From the NCBI GenBank assembly GCA_026874595.1, contig CM049315.1, forward strand, positions 68,579,916 through 68,643,915: a DNA stretch of 64,000 nucleotides, given 5' to 3'. Position numbers and translations under genes: made by a program. Source of the stretch: Sipunculus nudus. Its lineage: Eukaryota > Annelida > Sipuncula > Golfingiida > Sipunculidae. Positions 25,805 to 39,680 of the stretch are shown here, piece after piece (positions within the stretch are counted from its first letter, which is position 1; each line of letters starts with the position of its first letter). The notes under the pieces are model-generated. The model was not told the origin of the DNA and did not search any database. It saw nothing but the letters and a program-made list of their open reading frames with translations.

Positions 25805-26240
25805 TCAGGCCCTTATTACGGAATGGGCGTTATCGCTGCTGCTCTGCTGGTTCGTCTGACTTCTCGTCGTGACCTCGGTGCTGGGTGTTCTGGAGCTAAC
25901 CTGGGGAGGCGTCTTGGGCCTCTTTGCGCTTGGCTTGCTGTGACATCTACAAATACATTCACAAACTTCGCCTCTATTTCCTCTTAAATATTTGGAAGCC
26001 ATATATATCTGGAAACAAAATATTTCTTAACTTGTGTAGTTGTTGAGGGAGTCGATGCGGCCCGGCTTGCTGTAGTGTACGTGATCGGCTCGAGCCCCAA
26101 CTCCACTTTTTGTTCGAAATTCGTTTAGATTGATGTAATTTGAAAACGCGACTTTCACTGTCCAAGTACCCCCAACACGAACACCTTATATGCATGATAA
26201 CATATAGGGCCTGGAAATACATCCATCAAACCTGTAGGGA
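25805..26240 (-). other. Candidate exon conserved in each array unit, function unknown
   Basis: After a good acceptor (TATTTTGTTTCCAG at about 26013) the minus strand reads MASKYLRGNRG, a Cys-rich CECICRCH and a basic/Ser-Thr-rich tail (65 residues from the Met). Upstream, a possible first exon MAIIEVQ ends at a GGTAAG-type donor near 26358. Equivalent stretches lie at 30162-30359 and 34523-34720; one residue differs in the unit at 30162 (Glu to Asp). Conservation between units reflects recent duplication and does not prove coding. I recognise no domain. Confidence 0.25.
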
Positions 26241-27472
26241 AGACAGCAGTTCGTTTGAGCTACAACTCTGGCGGGAAAAAAACGCAACAGACAGGTTCAG
26301 GATAAAAAAATAGAGGATAAATGAATATTAAATAAAAAACAAGAATATAAACCCTTACCTTTGTACCTCTATTATCGCCATATATAAATAGCTGTCTCAA
26401 CAGGAATAACCCCCCCCCCCCCCCCACATGAGCCCCTTCCCCAAATACTCGCCCACAACTTTTATAACACCCCCCTCCATTTTTAGCCCCCTTAAATAAT
26501 TAACACCCCCTTCAAAATAAATCAAACATCCTACTGGTATTCATTTGAATAAGAAGACAACTGCCAGTAGGATGTGTGAAACTTTTACAGAATGCAATAG
26601 CAGATGACCTGGTTCTACGACCTCCTGTGCAGCAGAAATGGCCATTTTCACCAGGTATGGGCCGATACCTTGGACTCACAGGGGCCTAAAATATGCGGTA
26701 TTGGTTGTGAACTTTTTGTTTATGCTAGAAAAAGTAAGAACTGTCGGGATATACTTTAGAAAGAAATCGGGTCAGGTTGGTTTAAATGTAAAGACCTGTC
26801 TCCCGGCCGGCACACGGGCCACGCCCACCCACTGCATGGGGAGACCCCAGGGGCTGGTTTGCCAGTGAAACACCCTATGGACTTTCCATAGGACGACGTC
26901 AGCCCGCACAATTTTCATTTCGTCCTCGCTTTCAAGAAACAAAAAAAAGGACAAAAAAGTGATCAATACTGTTAAGAAAATTAAGACATTCAATCATTAA
27001 ATTTATTTTTTCACTTTCATGTCACTTTATAATTAAGATAAATCCATGGTTGCAATAAATGATGCGATTGAGATAAGGTTAACCTAACTGAAGATAGACA
27101 CAGCTAAACCCATATGCGTGATAAAAATAAGAGGCAATCTCGTGCCAATACTGGTCCGAATATTTACCACATTCACTGCATTAATGTTGCCAGCCATTTT
27201 TGGATTGTAAATTAAATTCGTACTTCTATTTATTTAGTTTCATAATGCATGTGGCCATCTTTCCCTTGAGCTGCACTGGGGCCAGTTTTGTCTCAGCCAG
27301 TGGGGTTTACGTTCATCCCCGCTCGTGTGTGTTATTTTGTGTGTTTTTTTTCACGACATAACTCAAACGATAATGAACGGAATCTCATGAGAAATATTAA
27401 GGGCATTTCGGGAATGGTCAAATGAAGAATCGACTAGATTTTTTGTGTGGACCCGGTATATTACCCGGATAC

Positions 27473-28462
27473 AATTGTGAAGTTGATTTTTACGGTTTAC
27501 GGATTTCATATATACTCAATATACCTGGTATGTGAAATGTAAATAAGTCCTTTTTGACTTATTAAACTTATTTTATTTTTTTTTTCTATACAATCGGCTC
27601 TCTCTCTCCCTCCCTCCCTCCCTCCTCTCTCTCTCTCTCATTCTCTCTCTCTCTATATATATATATACGTGTATGTGTGTGAATAGACTGAAAGCCCCGG
27701 GATATATGGGTTATTCTACGAAAAAACGACCCATTTCAGCAGGTACAACATCTGAAAAATAACTTATCATAATATTTATTTTATAGAGTTTCACATAGAA
27801 ATAAGAAATTTAAACTATAAAAAATTAATTTCAGCAGAGAACTTTATTTAATGAAAAGTTATAGTTTTCGCTAATTTAATGTCCTATGTGAATCATCAAT
27901 TTCAACACCGTTACAGACTTAAAGCAATGCTTGGAAATTATTTTGAAAGATTGAGCTGGACATTTTCATGCCAATTTCATGGTCCCACATAATTAATTTA
28001 GAAAAAAAAAAAAAGGCTCACCTGTACGATGTATTTTATTATAAAAATATATTTTAACCCTGTAAAATGCACATTTTTAATTTTATGAGTTATGTTTTAA
28101 TCCTAAAACAAAATACAACCGCAACCCACAGAAGGTATAATACAACAAATAGAAGGAAAATTTAGCAATCTACCTCGGTAAATAAAAAATTCAGGAGATA
28201 AAAGCATTTTCTAATATGTTTCAAGTCATTTTTTTCTTGAAATTATGTCTTTTTTCAAAATATAACGGTGTTGAAAAAGGATAACGGTGCTGAATTACAA
28301 TGTAATCATATTTTATCTTGTCAAACAAGAACCTCTGATAGACATGTATTACTAATGACATTAATAGTATCCACAGGCTGAGCCATTCTAAAACAGCGCT
28401 GGAAATATATCCCAAGACTTTCAGCTTTTCGCACACACATACACACACATATATATTAATAA

Positions 28463-28501
<39 letters not shown>

Positions 28502-29329
28502 GATAGAGAGAGGGTAAAAGAGAGACGATTATGTAGTAGAGAGTTTAAATGAAAAAAAAGGACGTATTTACATTTCATTATACCAGGTATATTAAGTATA
28601 CATAAAATACAATGTAGTCTGCTTAAATTATTACGGCATCTTTCAATATTTCGCTCTGAAACCGTTTGCTTACTGCTGTATACAAGTAGACAAAAACTTG
28701 CCAATGGCGCGATCAATGACGAACAACAAACAGCGCTCACGCCACCCGGTGGCCGTAAAAATCAACTTCACAAATCAAGGTTTTCAAAGATTTCTGTTTC
28801 TTCATTTTCTTTCATGTTTCTTCTCCATTTTTTATTGTCGCGTATGATAGACTAAGCTCTTGTTTCTAGCCACGCGGTCTTGTTATAGTCAACATCAAAG
28901 GTGCACTGTGTTTACTCACACACAGAATGACGTATAAAATCGGTTACCAGTAGATATTAAGCCCATGTATCGGCATGGATTTCCTGCAGAGTTTCGTATT
29001 CAGCCAAAATGAGTTAATAACGTGAACCTTGAGTGTCAATATAAAAGTGTCTGTAATACAGAGATGCCCGTAAGGAGAGGTTCCTTATTCATACATTATG
29101 AAACGAAGTGCTTGATCCCAACAGCTGAACATGCCGTTTATAGTAGGGCGAGTGACACTGTGCGTTATGTCATACATCTTGTTCTAATGCAGATCAATTT
29201 TGGAATATAGGAAACCTTCCCAACATATATCCATTCTCAATTAACTAAAATATAATATGTCGTACGTGCGAGATAAATAATTTATTTTTCTTTTACCAGG
29301 TGGCAGCATTACGCTCCGTAGCAACATAC

Positions 29330-29362
<33 letters not shown>

Positions 29363-31828
29363 TTAAAAAGATAATTTTTTTATCATATTTGATATAGATT
29401 AGTAGTGTATAACTTGAATACATATATAGAAAAAGTCTCGAAGAAGAAGAATAAGCACACGCACCAATAAAATACGCAAGAACAATGCTTAATACAAACT
29501 TTATTCTTACAAACAACGGAATCTGCAGTACAATCGGCCATTTTATTCAAGACTACAAGCGGATAAAAGGATTACACTCAATAAAAACTGACACGCGATT
29601 TGCTTGTTCATTTCGGTTCATCAAGGTCAGTTGTCCATTTCAGGCCACACCTGCTACAATGAAATTAACAAACCATTGTTTTTAACACCCGAAACAAAAT
29701 GTACTGACAGGTCCCTGGCTCCCTGCGCCACCTACATATCACCACCCGTACTTTTCATTCTCCGCTTGGTGTCGGTAGAGTGGTATTCTTGATTGATGGT
29801 GGATTATTACTGTGAATGAGGACATATTTGCCGTAATCTATATTTGTATGCCACAAAAATAAATAATACATGCATGTTTGAATATTGACTATACCCCTGG
29901 TATATATACTATTAGTTAATCTGCCGTCACTCGCTGGCAGTATATACCTCAAACATAATAAAGCACGTACGGAAACGTCAAGGCAACACGAACGAATAAC
30001 AAAACATGTAAAATCGATGCCAAGAAAGTTACACAACCAAAAATAGAAATAACAGCACCCAGGCTTCTTGCTTCTTGAATAAAACAAATACCGCTCTGTC
30101 TTCATTCAAATAGAGGTACAGGACCAGGGCCAAGCTGTCGGCATGCTGCTGGCTGGGGTGTTCAGGCCCTTATTACGGAATGGGCGTTATCGCTGCTGCT
30201 CTGCTGGTTCGTCTGACTTCTCGTCGTGACCTCGGTGCTGGGTGTTCTGGAGCTAACCTGGGGAGGCGTCTTGGGCCTCTTTGCGCTTGGCTTGCTGTGA
30301 CATCTACAAATACATTCACAAACGTCGCCTCTATTTCCTCTTAAATATTTGGAAGCCATATATATCTGGAAACAAAATATTTCTTAACTTGTGTAGTTGT
30401 TGAGGGAGTCGATGCGGCCCGGCTTGCTGTAGTGTACGTGATCGGCTCGAGCCCCAACTCCACTTTTTGTTCGAAATTCGTTTAGATTGATGTAATTTGA
30501 AAACGCGACTTTCACTGTCCAAGTACCCCCAACACGAACACCTTATATGCATGATAACATATAGGGCCTGGAAATACATCCATCAAACCTGTAGGGAAGA
30601 CAGCAGTTCGTTTGAGCTACAACTCTGGCGGGAAAAAAACGCAACAGACAGGTTCAGGATAAAAAAATAGAGGATAAATGAATATTAAATAAAAAACAAG
30701 AATATAAACCCTTACCTTTGTACCTCTATTATCGCCATATATAAACAGCTGTCTCAACAGGAATAACCCCCCCCCCCCCCCACATGAGCCCCTTCCCCAA
30801 ATACTCGCCCACAACTTTTATAACACCCCCCTCCATTTTTAGCCCCCTTAAATAATTAACACCCCCTTCAAAATAAATCAAACATCCTACTGGTATTCAT
30901 TTGAATAAGAAGACAACTGCCAGTAGGATGTGTGAAACTTTTACAGAATGCAATAGCAGATGACCTGGTTCTACGACCTCCTGTGCAGCAGAAATGGCCA
31001 TTTTCACCAGGTATGGGCCGATACCTTGGACTCACAGGGGCCTAAAATATGCGGTATTGGTTGTGAACTTTTTGTTTATGCTAGAAAAAGTAAGAACTGT
31101 CGGGATATACTTTAGAAAGAAATCGGGTCAGGTTGGTTTAAATGTAAAGACCTGTCTCCCGGCCGGCACACGGGCCACGCCCACCCACTGCATGGGGAGA
31201 CCCCAGGGGCTGGTTTGCCAGTGAAACACCCTATGGACTTTCCATAGGACGACGTCAGCCCGCACAATTTTCATTTCGTCCTCGCTTTCAAGAAACAAAA
31301 AAAAGGACAAAAAAGTGATCAATACTGTTAAGAAAATTAAGACATTCAATCATTAAATTTATTTTTTCACTTTCATGTCACTTTATAATTAAGATAAATC
31401 CATGGTTGCAATAAATGATGCGATTGAGATAAGGTTAACCTAACTGAAGATAGACACAGCTAAACCCATATGCGTGATAAAAATAAGAGGCAATCTCGTG
31501 CCAATACTGGTCCGAATATTTACCACATTCACTGCATTAATGTTGCCAGCCATTTTTGGATTGTAAATTAAATTCGTACTTCTATTTATTTAGTTTCATA
31601 ATGCATGTGGCCATCTTACCCTTGAGCTGCACTGGGGCCAGTTTTGTCTCAGCCAGTGGGGTTTACGTTCATCCCCGCTCGTGTGTGTTATTTTGTGTGT
31701 TTTTTTTCACGACATAACTCAAACGATAATGAACGGAATCTCATGAGAAATATTAAGGGCATTTCGGGAATGGTCAAATGAAGAATCGACTAGATTTTTT
31801 GTGTGGACCCGGTATATTACCCGGATAC
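27473..31828. repeat. Tandem array unit 2 (4356 bp)
   Basis: Same order as unit 1 and nearly identical base for base, but lacking the 970-bp core segment: TGTAATCA joins directly to TATTTTATCTTG near 28310. Differences from unit 3 are a few substitutions and microsatellite lengths. Confidence 0.95.
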
Positions 31829-32822
31829 AATTGTGAAGTTGATTTTTACGGTTTACGGATTTCATATATACTCAATATACCTGGTATGTGAAATGTAAAT
31901 AAGTCCTTTTTGACTTATTAAACTTATTTTATTTTTTTTTTCTATACAATCGGCTCTCTCTCTCCCTCCCTCCCTCCCTCCCTCCTCTCTCTCTCTCTCA
32001 TTCTCTCTCTCTCTATATATATATATACGTGTATGTGTGTGAATAGACTGAAAGCCCCGGGATATATGGGTTATTCTACGAAAAAACGACCCATTTCAGC
32101 AGGTACAACATCTGAAAAATAACTTATCATAATATTTATTTTATAGAGTTTCACATAGAAATAAGAAATTTAAACTATAAAAAATTAATTTCAGCAGAGA
32201 ACTTTATTTAATGAAAAGTTATAGTTTTCGCTAATTTAATGTCCTATGTGAATCATCAATTTCAACACCGTTACAGACTTAAAGCAATGCTTGGAAATTA
32301 TTTTGAAAGATTGAGCTGGACATTTTCATGCCAATTTCATGGTCCCACATAATTAATTTAGAAAAAATAAAAAAGGCTCACCTGTACGATGTATTTTATT
32401 ATAAAAATATATTTTAACCCTGTAAAATGCACATTTTTAATTTTATGAGTTATGTTTTAATCCTAAAACAAAATACAACCGCAACCCACAGAAGGTATAA
32501 TACAACAAATAGAAGGAAAATTTAGCAATCTACCTCGGTAAATAAAAAATTCAGGAGATAAAAGCATTTTCTAATATGTTTCAAGTCATTTTTTTCTTGA
32601 AATTATGTCTTTTTTCAAAATATAACGGTGTTGAAAAAGGATAACGGTGCTGAATTACAATGTAATCATATTTTATCTTGTCAAACAAGAACCTCTGATA
32701 GACATGTATTACTAATGACATTAATAGTATCCACAGGCTGAGCCATTCTAAAACAGCGCTGGAAATATATCCCAAGACTTTCAGCTTTTCGCACACACAT
32801 ACACACACATATATATTAATAA

Positions 32823-32861
<39 letters not shown>

Positions 32862-33690
32862 GATAGAGAGAGGGTAAAAGAGAGACGATTATGTAGTAGA
32901 GAGTTTAAATGAAAAAAAAAGGACCTATTTACATTTCATTATACCAGGTATATTAAGTATACATAAAATACAATGTAGTCTGCTTAAATTATTACGGCAT
33001 CTTTCAATATTTCGCTCTGAAACCGTTTGCTTACTGCTGTATACAAGTAGACAAAAACTTGCCAATGGCGCGATCAATGACGAACAACAAACAGCGCTCA
33101 CGCCACCCGGTGGCCGTAAAAATCAACTTCACAAATCAAGGTTTTCAAAGATTTCTGTTTCTTCATTTTCTTTCATGTTTCTTCTCCATTTTTTATTGTC
33201 GCGTATGATAGACTAAGCTCTTGTTTCTAGCCACGCGGTCTTGTTATAGTAAACATCAAAGGTGCATTGTGTTTACTCACACACAGAATGACGTATAAAA
33301 TCGGTTACCAGTAGATATTAAGCCCATGTATCGGCATGGATTTCCTGCAGAGTTTCGTATTCAGCCAAAATGAGTTAATAACGTGAACCTTGAGTGTCAA
33401 TATAAAAGTGTCTGTAATACAGAGATGCCCGTAAGGAGAGGTTCCTTATTCATACATTATGAAACGAAGTGCTTGATCCCAACAGCTGAACATGCCGTTT
33501 ATAGTAGGGCGAGTGACACTGTGCGTTATGTCATACATCTTGTTCTAATGCAGATCAATTTTGGAATATAGGAAACCTTCCCAACATATATCCATTCTCA
33601 ATTAACTAAAATATAATATGTCGTACGTGCGAGATAAATAATTTATTTTTCTTTTACCAGGTGGCAGCATTACGCTCCGTAGCAACATAC

Positions 33691-33723
<33 letters not shown>

Positions 33724-36192
33724 TTAAAAAGATAATTTTTTTATCATATTTGATATAGATTAGTAGTGTATAACTTGAATACATATATAGAAAAAGTCTC
33801 GAAGAAGAAGAATAAGCACACGCACCAATAAAATACGCAAGAACAATGCTTAATACAAACTTTATTCTTACAAACAACGGAATCTGCAGTACAATCGGCC
33901 ATTTTATTCAAGACTACAAGCGGATAAAAGGATTACACTCAATAAAAACTGACACGCGATTTGCTTGTTCATTTCGGTTCATCAAGGTCAGTTGTCCATT
34001 TCAGGCCACACCTGCTACAATGAAATTAACAAACCATTGTTTTTAACACCCGAAACAAAATGTACTGACAGGTCCCTGGCTCCCTGCGCCACCTACATAT
34101 CACCACCCGTACTTTTCATTCTCCGCTTGGTGTCGGTAGAGTGGTATTCTTGATTGATGGTGGATTATTACTGTGAATGAGGACATATTTGCCGTAATCT
34201 ATATTTGTATGCCACAAAAATAAATAATACATGCATGTTTGAATATTGACTATACCCCTGGTATATATACTATTAGTTAATCTGCCGTCACTCGCTGGCA
34301 GTATATACCTCAAACATAATAAAGCACGTACGGAAACGTCAAGGCAACACGAACGAATAACAAAACATGTAAAATCGATGCCAAGAAAGTTACACAACCA
34401 AAAATAGAAATAACAGCACCCAGGCTTCTTGCTTCTTGAATAAAACAAATACCGCTCTGTCTTCATTCAAATAGAGGTACAGGACCAGGGCCAAGCTGTC
34501 GGCATGCTGCTGGCTGGGGTGTTCAGGCCCTTATTACGGAATGGGCGTTATCGCTGCTGCTCTGCTGGTTCGTCTGACTTCTCGTCGTGACCTCGGTGCT
34601 GGGTGTTCTGGAGCTAACCTGGGGAGGCGTCTTGGGCCTCTTTGCGCTTGGCTTGCTGTGACATCTACAAATACATTCACAAACTTCGCCTCTATTTCCT
34701 CTTAAATATTTGGAAGCCATATATATCTGGAAACAAAATATTTCTTAACTTGTGTAGTTGTTGAGGGAGTCGATGCGGCCCGGCTTGCTGTAGTGTACGT
34801 GATCGGCTCGAGCCCCAACTCCACTTTTTGTTCGAAATTCGTTTAGATTGATGTAATTTGAAAACGCGACTTTCACTGTCCAAGTACCCCCAACACGAAC
34901 ACCTTATATGCATGATAACATATAGGGCCTGGAAATACATCCATCAAACCTGTAGGGAAGACAGCAGTTCGTTTGAGCTACAACTCTGGCGGGAAAAAAA
35001 CGCAACAGACAGGTTCAGGATAAAAAAATAGAGGATAAATGAATATTAAATAAAAAACAAGAATATAAACCCTTACCTTTGTACCTCTATTATCGCCATA
35101 TATAAACAGCTGTCTCAACAGGAATAACCCCCCCCCCCCCCCCCCACATGAGCCCCTTCCCCAAATACTCGCCCACAACTTTTATAACACCCCCCTCCAT
35201 TTTTAGCCCCCTTAAATAATTAACACCCCCTTCAAAATAAATCAAACATCCTACTGGTATTCATTTGAATAAGAAGACAACTGCCAGTAGGATGTGTGAA
35301 ACTTTTACAGAATGCAATAGCAGATGACCTGGTTCTACGACCTCCTGTGCAGCAGAAATGGCCATTTTCACCAGGTATGGGCCGATACCTTGGACTCACA
35401 GGGGCCTAAAATATGCGGTATTGGTTGTGAACTTTTTGTTTATGCTAGAAAAAGTAAGAACTGTCCGGATATACTTTAGAAAGAAATCGGGTCAGGTTGG
35501 TTTAAATGTAAAGACCTGTCTCCCGGCCGGCACACGGGCCACGCCCACCCACTGCATGGGGAGACCCCAGGGGCTGGTTTGCCAGTGAAACACCCTATGG
35601 ACTTTCCATATGACGACGTCAGCCCGCACAATTTTCATTTCGTCCTCGCTTTCAAGAAACAAAAAAAGGACAAAAAAGTGATCAATACTGTTAAGAAAAT
35701 TAAGACATTCAATCATTAAATTTATTTTTTCACTTTCATGTCACTTTATAATTAAGATAAATCCATGGTTGCAATAAATGATGCGATTGAGATAAGGTTA
35801 ACCTAACTGAAGATAGACACAGCTAAACCCATATGCGTGATAAAAATAAGAGGCAATCTCGTGCCAATACTGGTCCGAATATTTACCACATTCACTGCAT
35901 TAATGTTGCCAGCCATTTTTGGATTGTAAATTAAATTCGTACTTCTATTTATTTAGTTTCATAATGCATGTGGCCATCTTACCCTTGAGCTGCACTGGGG
36001 CCAGTTTTGTCTCAGCCAGTGGGGTTTACGTTCATCCCCGCTCGTGTGTGTTATTTTGTGTGTTTTTTTTCACAACATAACTCAAACGATAATGAACGGA
36101 ATCTCATGAGAAATATTAAGGGCATTTCGGGAATGGTCAAATGAAGAATCGACTAGATTTTTTGTGTGGACCCGGTATATTACCCGGATACA
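31829..36192. repeat. Tandem array unit 3 (4364 bp)
   Basis: Starts with the same AATTGTGAAGTTG and carries the same internal deletion as unit 2. It ends at ACCCGGTATATTACCCGGATACA, after which the sequence diverges from the unit start. It is the last unit of the array. Confidence 0.95.
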
Positions 36193-36296
36193 GTATCAAG
36201 GTCATATATATGATCGAAGAATATTCACAAATGTACAGTCACTTATTCGCGAATTGGTATTCGGGCCGAATAAGATAATTCAAACACAGGTTAAGG

Positions 36297-36560
36297 AGCA
36301 TCCCACACAAGGAACCCCCCCCCCCCCGTCCACTTGACGGAGGCTTGCATTCCTTATAATGTAGATTTCAATTTTCTGATTTTTTAACATTTTTAACATT
36401 ATCTTGAGGATAAATCAACCGGATGTATTGTTGCAGAGTACCATATAATCAATAGTAATCAAATAATTAGCGTCGAGGGAGCAAGGACAGGGCAATCATC
36501 CTGAACGTTATTAATGCATGAATTAAAATACAGCGACACGATCATGAATGAGCGTCGGGA
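36297..36560 (-). promoter_or_regulatory. Orphan copy of the PLK4-like 5' flank
   Basis: GAGCATCCCACAC, GGAGGCTTGCATTCCTT, GATAAATCAACCGG, GTATTGTTGCAGAGTA, TATAATCAATAGTAATCAAAT, GAGCAAGGACAGGGCAATC and TTAATGCATGAATTAAAAT follow in the same order as at 4405-4640, and the second half matches 19081-19215 upstream of copy B. Its orientation predicts a minus-strand gene to its left, but the tandem array lies there instead. Confidence 0.65.
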
Positions 36561-38479
36561 AGTCCTGTATCCATTGTTGCCTCCGCAAAGAGGATATTTT
36601 TTGTGTGTGATTGATTGATTGATAACCTTTGTTTTTCTCCATGACATCACAGGTAATACAATCAATGGGAAAGATCATGTTGCGAGTTATTTATAAAAAG
36701 TAAAATAAGGAAAACCACAGTTAAAAAATTAAATAATAATAATAATAATATTAATAATAATAATAATAATAATAATAACACGTTAGGCTCAGATTAGAGA
36801 TCACATGAAATCTAATCAATTATCGATTTTACAAAATTATAACTTGTTTATATTAAAAGAGCAGATTCTCTGTTAACATTCATACATGAATATTGGAAAT
36901 CTATACATCATAATATACCATCCAGTATTCATCAGTCCAAGCTTCTATCAAGTTTTTCCCAAAAAGAAAACTAAGAAATTCGTGGTTTTAGTTGAATAGG
37001 AATGCTGATATTTGAACCCCGCAGCTATTAAAAATAACTCCCATAATCGATCCTTTGGATCTTTAGTGTTGTCACAATATAGCAGTGCATGTATAACAGG
37101 GAAAAATATACATGGTTCCACACAGAAAACACAGAAAGTTACCACTAGCATCGGCACTCCCGATTGACAGAAGTATTTTTGACATCCATTTAAATCTTAA
37201 TAACGGTACCCCATTCGCAGCTTCCCACATTACGGAAGCCTGAAACAGTCCGGATTTACATGATTGAAAAATGTATATTCAAAATTTACAAAAGAATGGA
37301 TTAAGTTACGATTCCTTTTACGTGGTTAGGGTTGCGGCCGCGGTACGGTCGCGGTTAGAGTCGAACATGATATTATGAAGGACCGATTCCTTTTATGCAG
37401 TTGGGCTACGTCGGGGTACTTATCCAACTCGTCATCCGCAAATTTTTTTTTCGGATCATGTAGCGATCGATCCGACAAAAAATCTTATTCGTATGGGGTC
37501 GGACGAGGAATCTCACTGAATTCAATTTATATACGCCACATATGGGTTTCCCCAGGATTATAACAGTCAGTTAAAGCTCAAATGAAACGATTTGACCGAA
37601 CACATAATTGGATTAGCAATGTAATATAACCCCTAAACGTTTGATTACTTGTTCAAAATATTCTTTTAATTATGTATATTTTGAGGTTTTGTACTGTCCA
37701 GAAGTGACCGTTGCATTCAAATGGCCATTCGGCTGGCCCCGTCGCCTTAATGACCTGTGACGTCAAAGCAGACAAACAGCTCAGTGCCTGGCTGCAGCAG
37801 CCCCGGTCACTCACTGTGTAAACACGCGTGTCACGACTGACTGTCTTTGTTCTTGTCCCGAAATAAACATGCGGTTCTTGATACCTTAAGACATACCTGT
37901 TCACTTTGCATGGAATACACTAAATACTATATTTTCATCGTTTATTTTTATAAATGTTTGCAATTTCCACAAAAGAGTAACCGTCTATAAGAATGTGCTG
38001 TGAAGACAGTTGGAAGATCGTTTAACAACACGGTGTGCGGCTGACATCTATACTATGTACACCCTATAACACTGCGTCACTCAGTCTGCTTTATAAAAAC
38101 ATGACAAGTTCATTTGAGAGGTTTATACATATTGGCTGTTGTTATATTTTTTTAGTATAAGGGACAACTTTCCAAATATGATTCAAAACATAAATACGTT
38201 TTCTTCCCCTGATACGTTAGTGAGACTTTTCAGGGCAATTCCGCGTCTCGGTATCACGGGAGGGTATGCGTATGTGTTACTATGTGAGCATGTCATCACA
38301 TGTAACAGAACGAAATACCCGGAAAAGCGGACAAGATAATACCGGGGGGGGGGGGGGGAGACAAAAGAACACATTATTGTATCCGCCAAAACAGAGTTTT
38401 GCGAATACTTTGTTTTCAGTCGGATGCCGCCGCCATCACCGCCGCCGCCGCATAGGTTTCAGGAGAACTCCTCCGTAAC
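36561..38479. other. No gene seen; (TAA)n and G-run
   Basis: (TAA)n at 36732-36778 and a G run at 38343-38358. The rest is unremarkable non-coding sequence; 37280-37400 has two similar GATTCCTTTTACG/GCAG stretches. Confidence 0.4.
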
Positions 38480-38559
38480 CACTGGGCGGCATTGTTTTGA
38501 AATTCGGGATTATGATTGGTTTGTAACATGTAAACTGCTGCGCCCTCATTTTTGGTTGA

Positions 38560-39680
38560 CCTCTGACCTTTCCCTTCTGCCCAGCGTCCATTTGTGCATC
38601 TGTTATCACACATAAACCCACATATCTCAGGAACCGTTTGACCGATCAGGCTAAAAATTTTGCACAAATGTAGCCCTTGAACACACTAAAAATGGTGGCG
38701 CCACCTGCAACCATTTTTGCACAGCGTCCATCTGTTCATCTGCCTTTGGATAAAATCACTCATATCTCTGCATTGGTTGGACTTATCCACCTGAAATTTT
38801 GCATTGTGTATACATGCTTGATAGCTTTCTTGATTTTATGACAGGTGGCGCCACCTATATTCACGTTAACGCTGCAGACATCCGAGCTCATATCTCGGGA
38901 ACCAAAAAGGTGGCATGTGTATAGATCTGACACAGCTCTTTATCATACGCAAAACTGGTGGCGCCTCCAGCAACCATTTTTGCACAGAGTCCGTCTGTTT
39001 GTCTGCCGTGGGATAAAATTCATCATATCTCGGCAGTGGTTTGACATATGTACCTAAAATTTGGGAGGTTTATACATCTTGTATAGCTTACTGGATTTTG
39101 TGGCAGGTGGCGCCACCTACATTTATGTTTACGCTGCAGCAACCAGGCTTATATCTCAGGACTCGTTTGCTGTATCCATTGAAAAACTGCTGTGAAAAAT
39201 AAAAAAAAATAAAAATAAACTAGAATACGGGTAGTTGAAAAGCGACTACGTGCATCCGCCGAAATCAGAGTGGGATGGGTGAAGTGAGGCATGGATTAAG
39301 TGGCAAGGGGAATAGAGTGAGGTGTGTTGCATATTCACATGGATGTCTGCAGCCGAAATGTGTATGTAGGTTGCGCCACCTACCACAAAATTCAGAAAGC
39401 TGTCCAAGTTGTATCCATATGGAAAATTTTAGGCAGTTAAGTGACACCATTATTTGTATATGAGTGATTTTATCCCACAGCAGACAGACAGAAGGACGCT
39501 GTGCAAAAATGGTGGCAAGTGGCGCCACCAATCTTGTATACGATTAAGAGCTATGTAAGATCTAAACACCTGCAAAATTTCAGGGGGGTATGTAAAACTG
39601 TTCCTAAGATATAATCCTGAATGTCTGTAGCGTGAACACAAATGTAGGTGGTGCCACCTGCCATAAAACTTTAAAATCGT
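38560..39680. repeat. Two-orientation repeat built on GGTGGCGCCACC palindrome
   Basis: The palindrome GGTGGCGCCACC or near variants occurs near 38694, 38844, 38957, 39105, 39372, 39516 and 39648. A direct repeat of about 262 bp is visible on the left (38694 to 38957, 38844 to 39105), including CAACCATTTTTGCACAGxGTCC and ATATCTCxG stretches. The right part (39360-39680) carries the same blocks inverted. It resembles a fold-back or satellite-bearing element; no protein frame was found. Confidence 0.75.

Larger units (their letters stand above)
22138..27472. repeat. Tandem array unit 1 (~5.3 kb)
   Basis: First of three head-to-tail units starting with AATTGTGAAGTTGATTTTTA. It spans the inner part of the left inverted arm, the core, the right arm (24035-24976) and about 2.5 kb of further sequence with C-runs, (TAA)n and ending ...TATATTACCCGGATACA. 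It contains about 970 bp (22978-23947) that units 2 and 3 lack. Confidence 0.95.
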
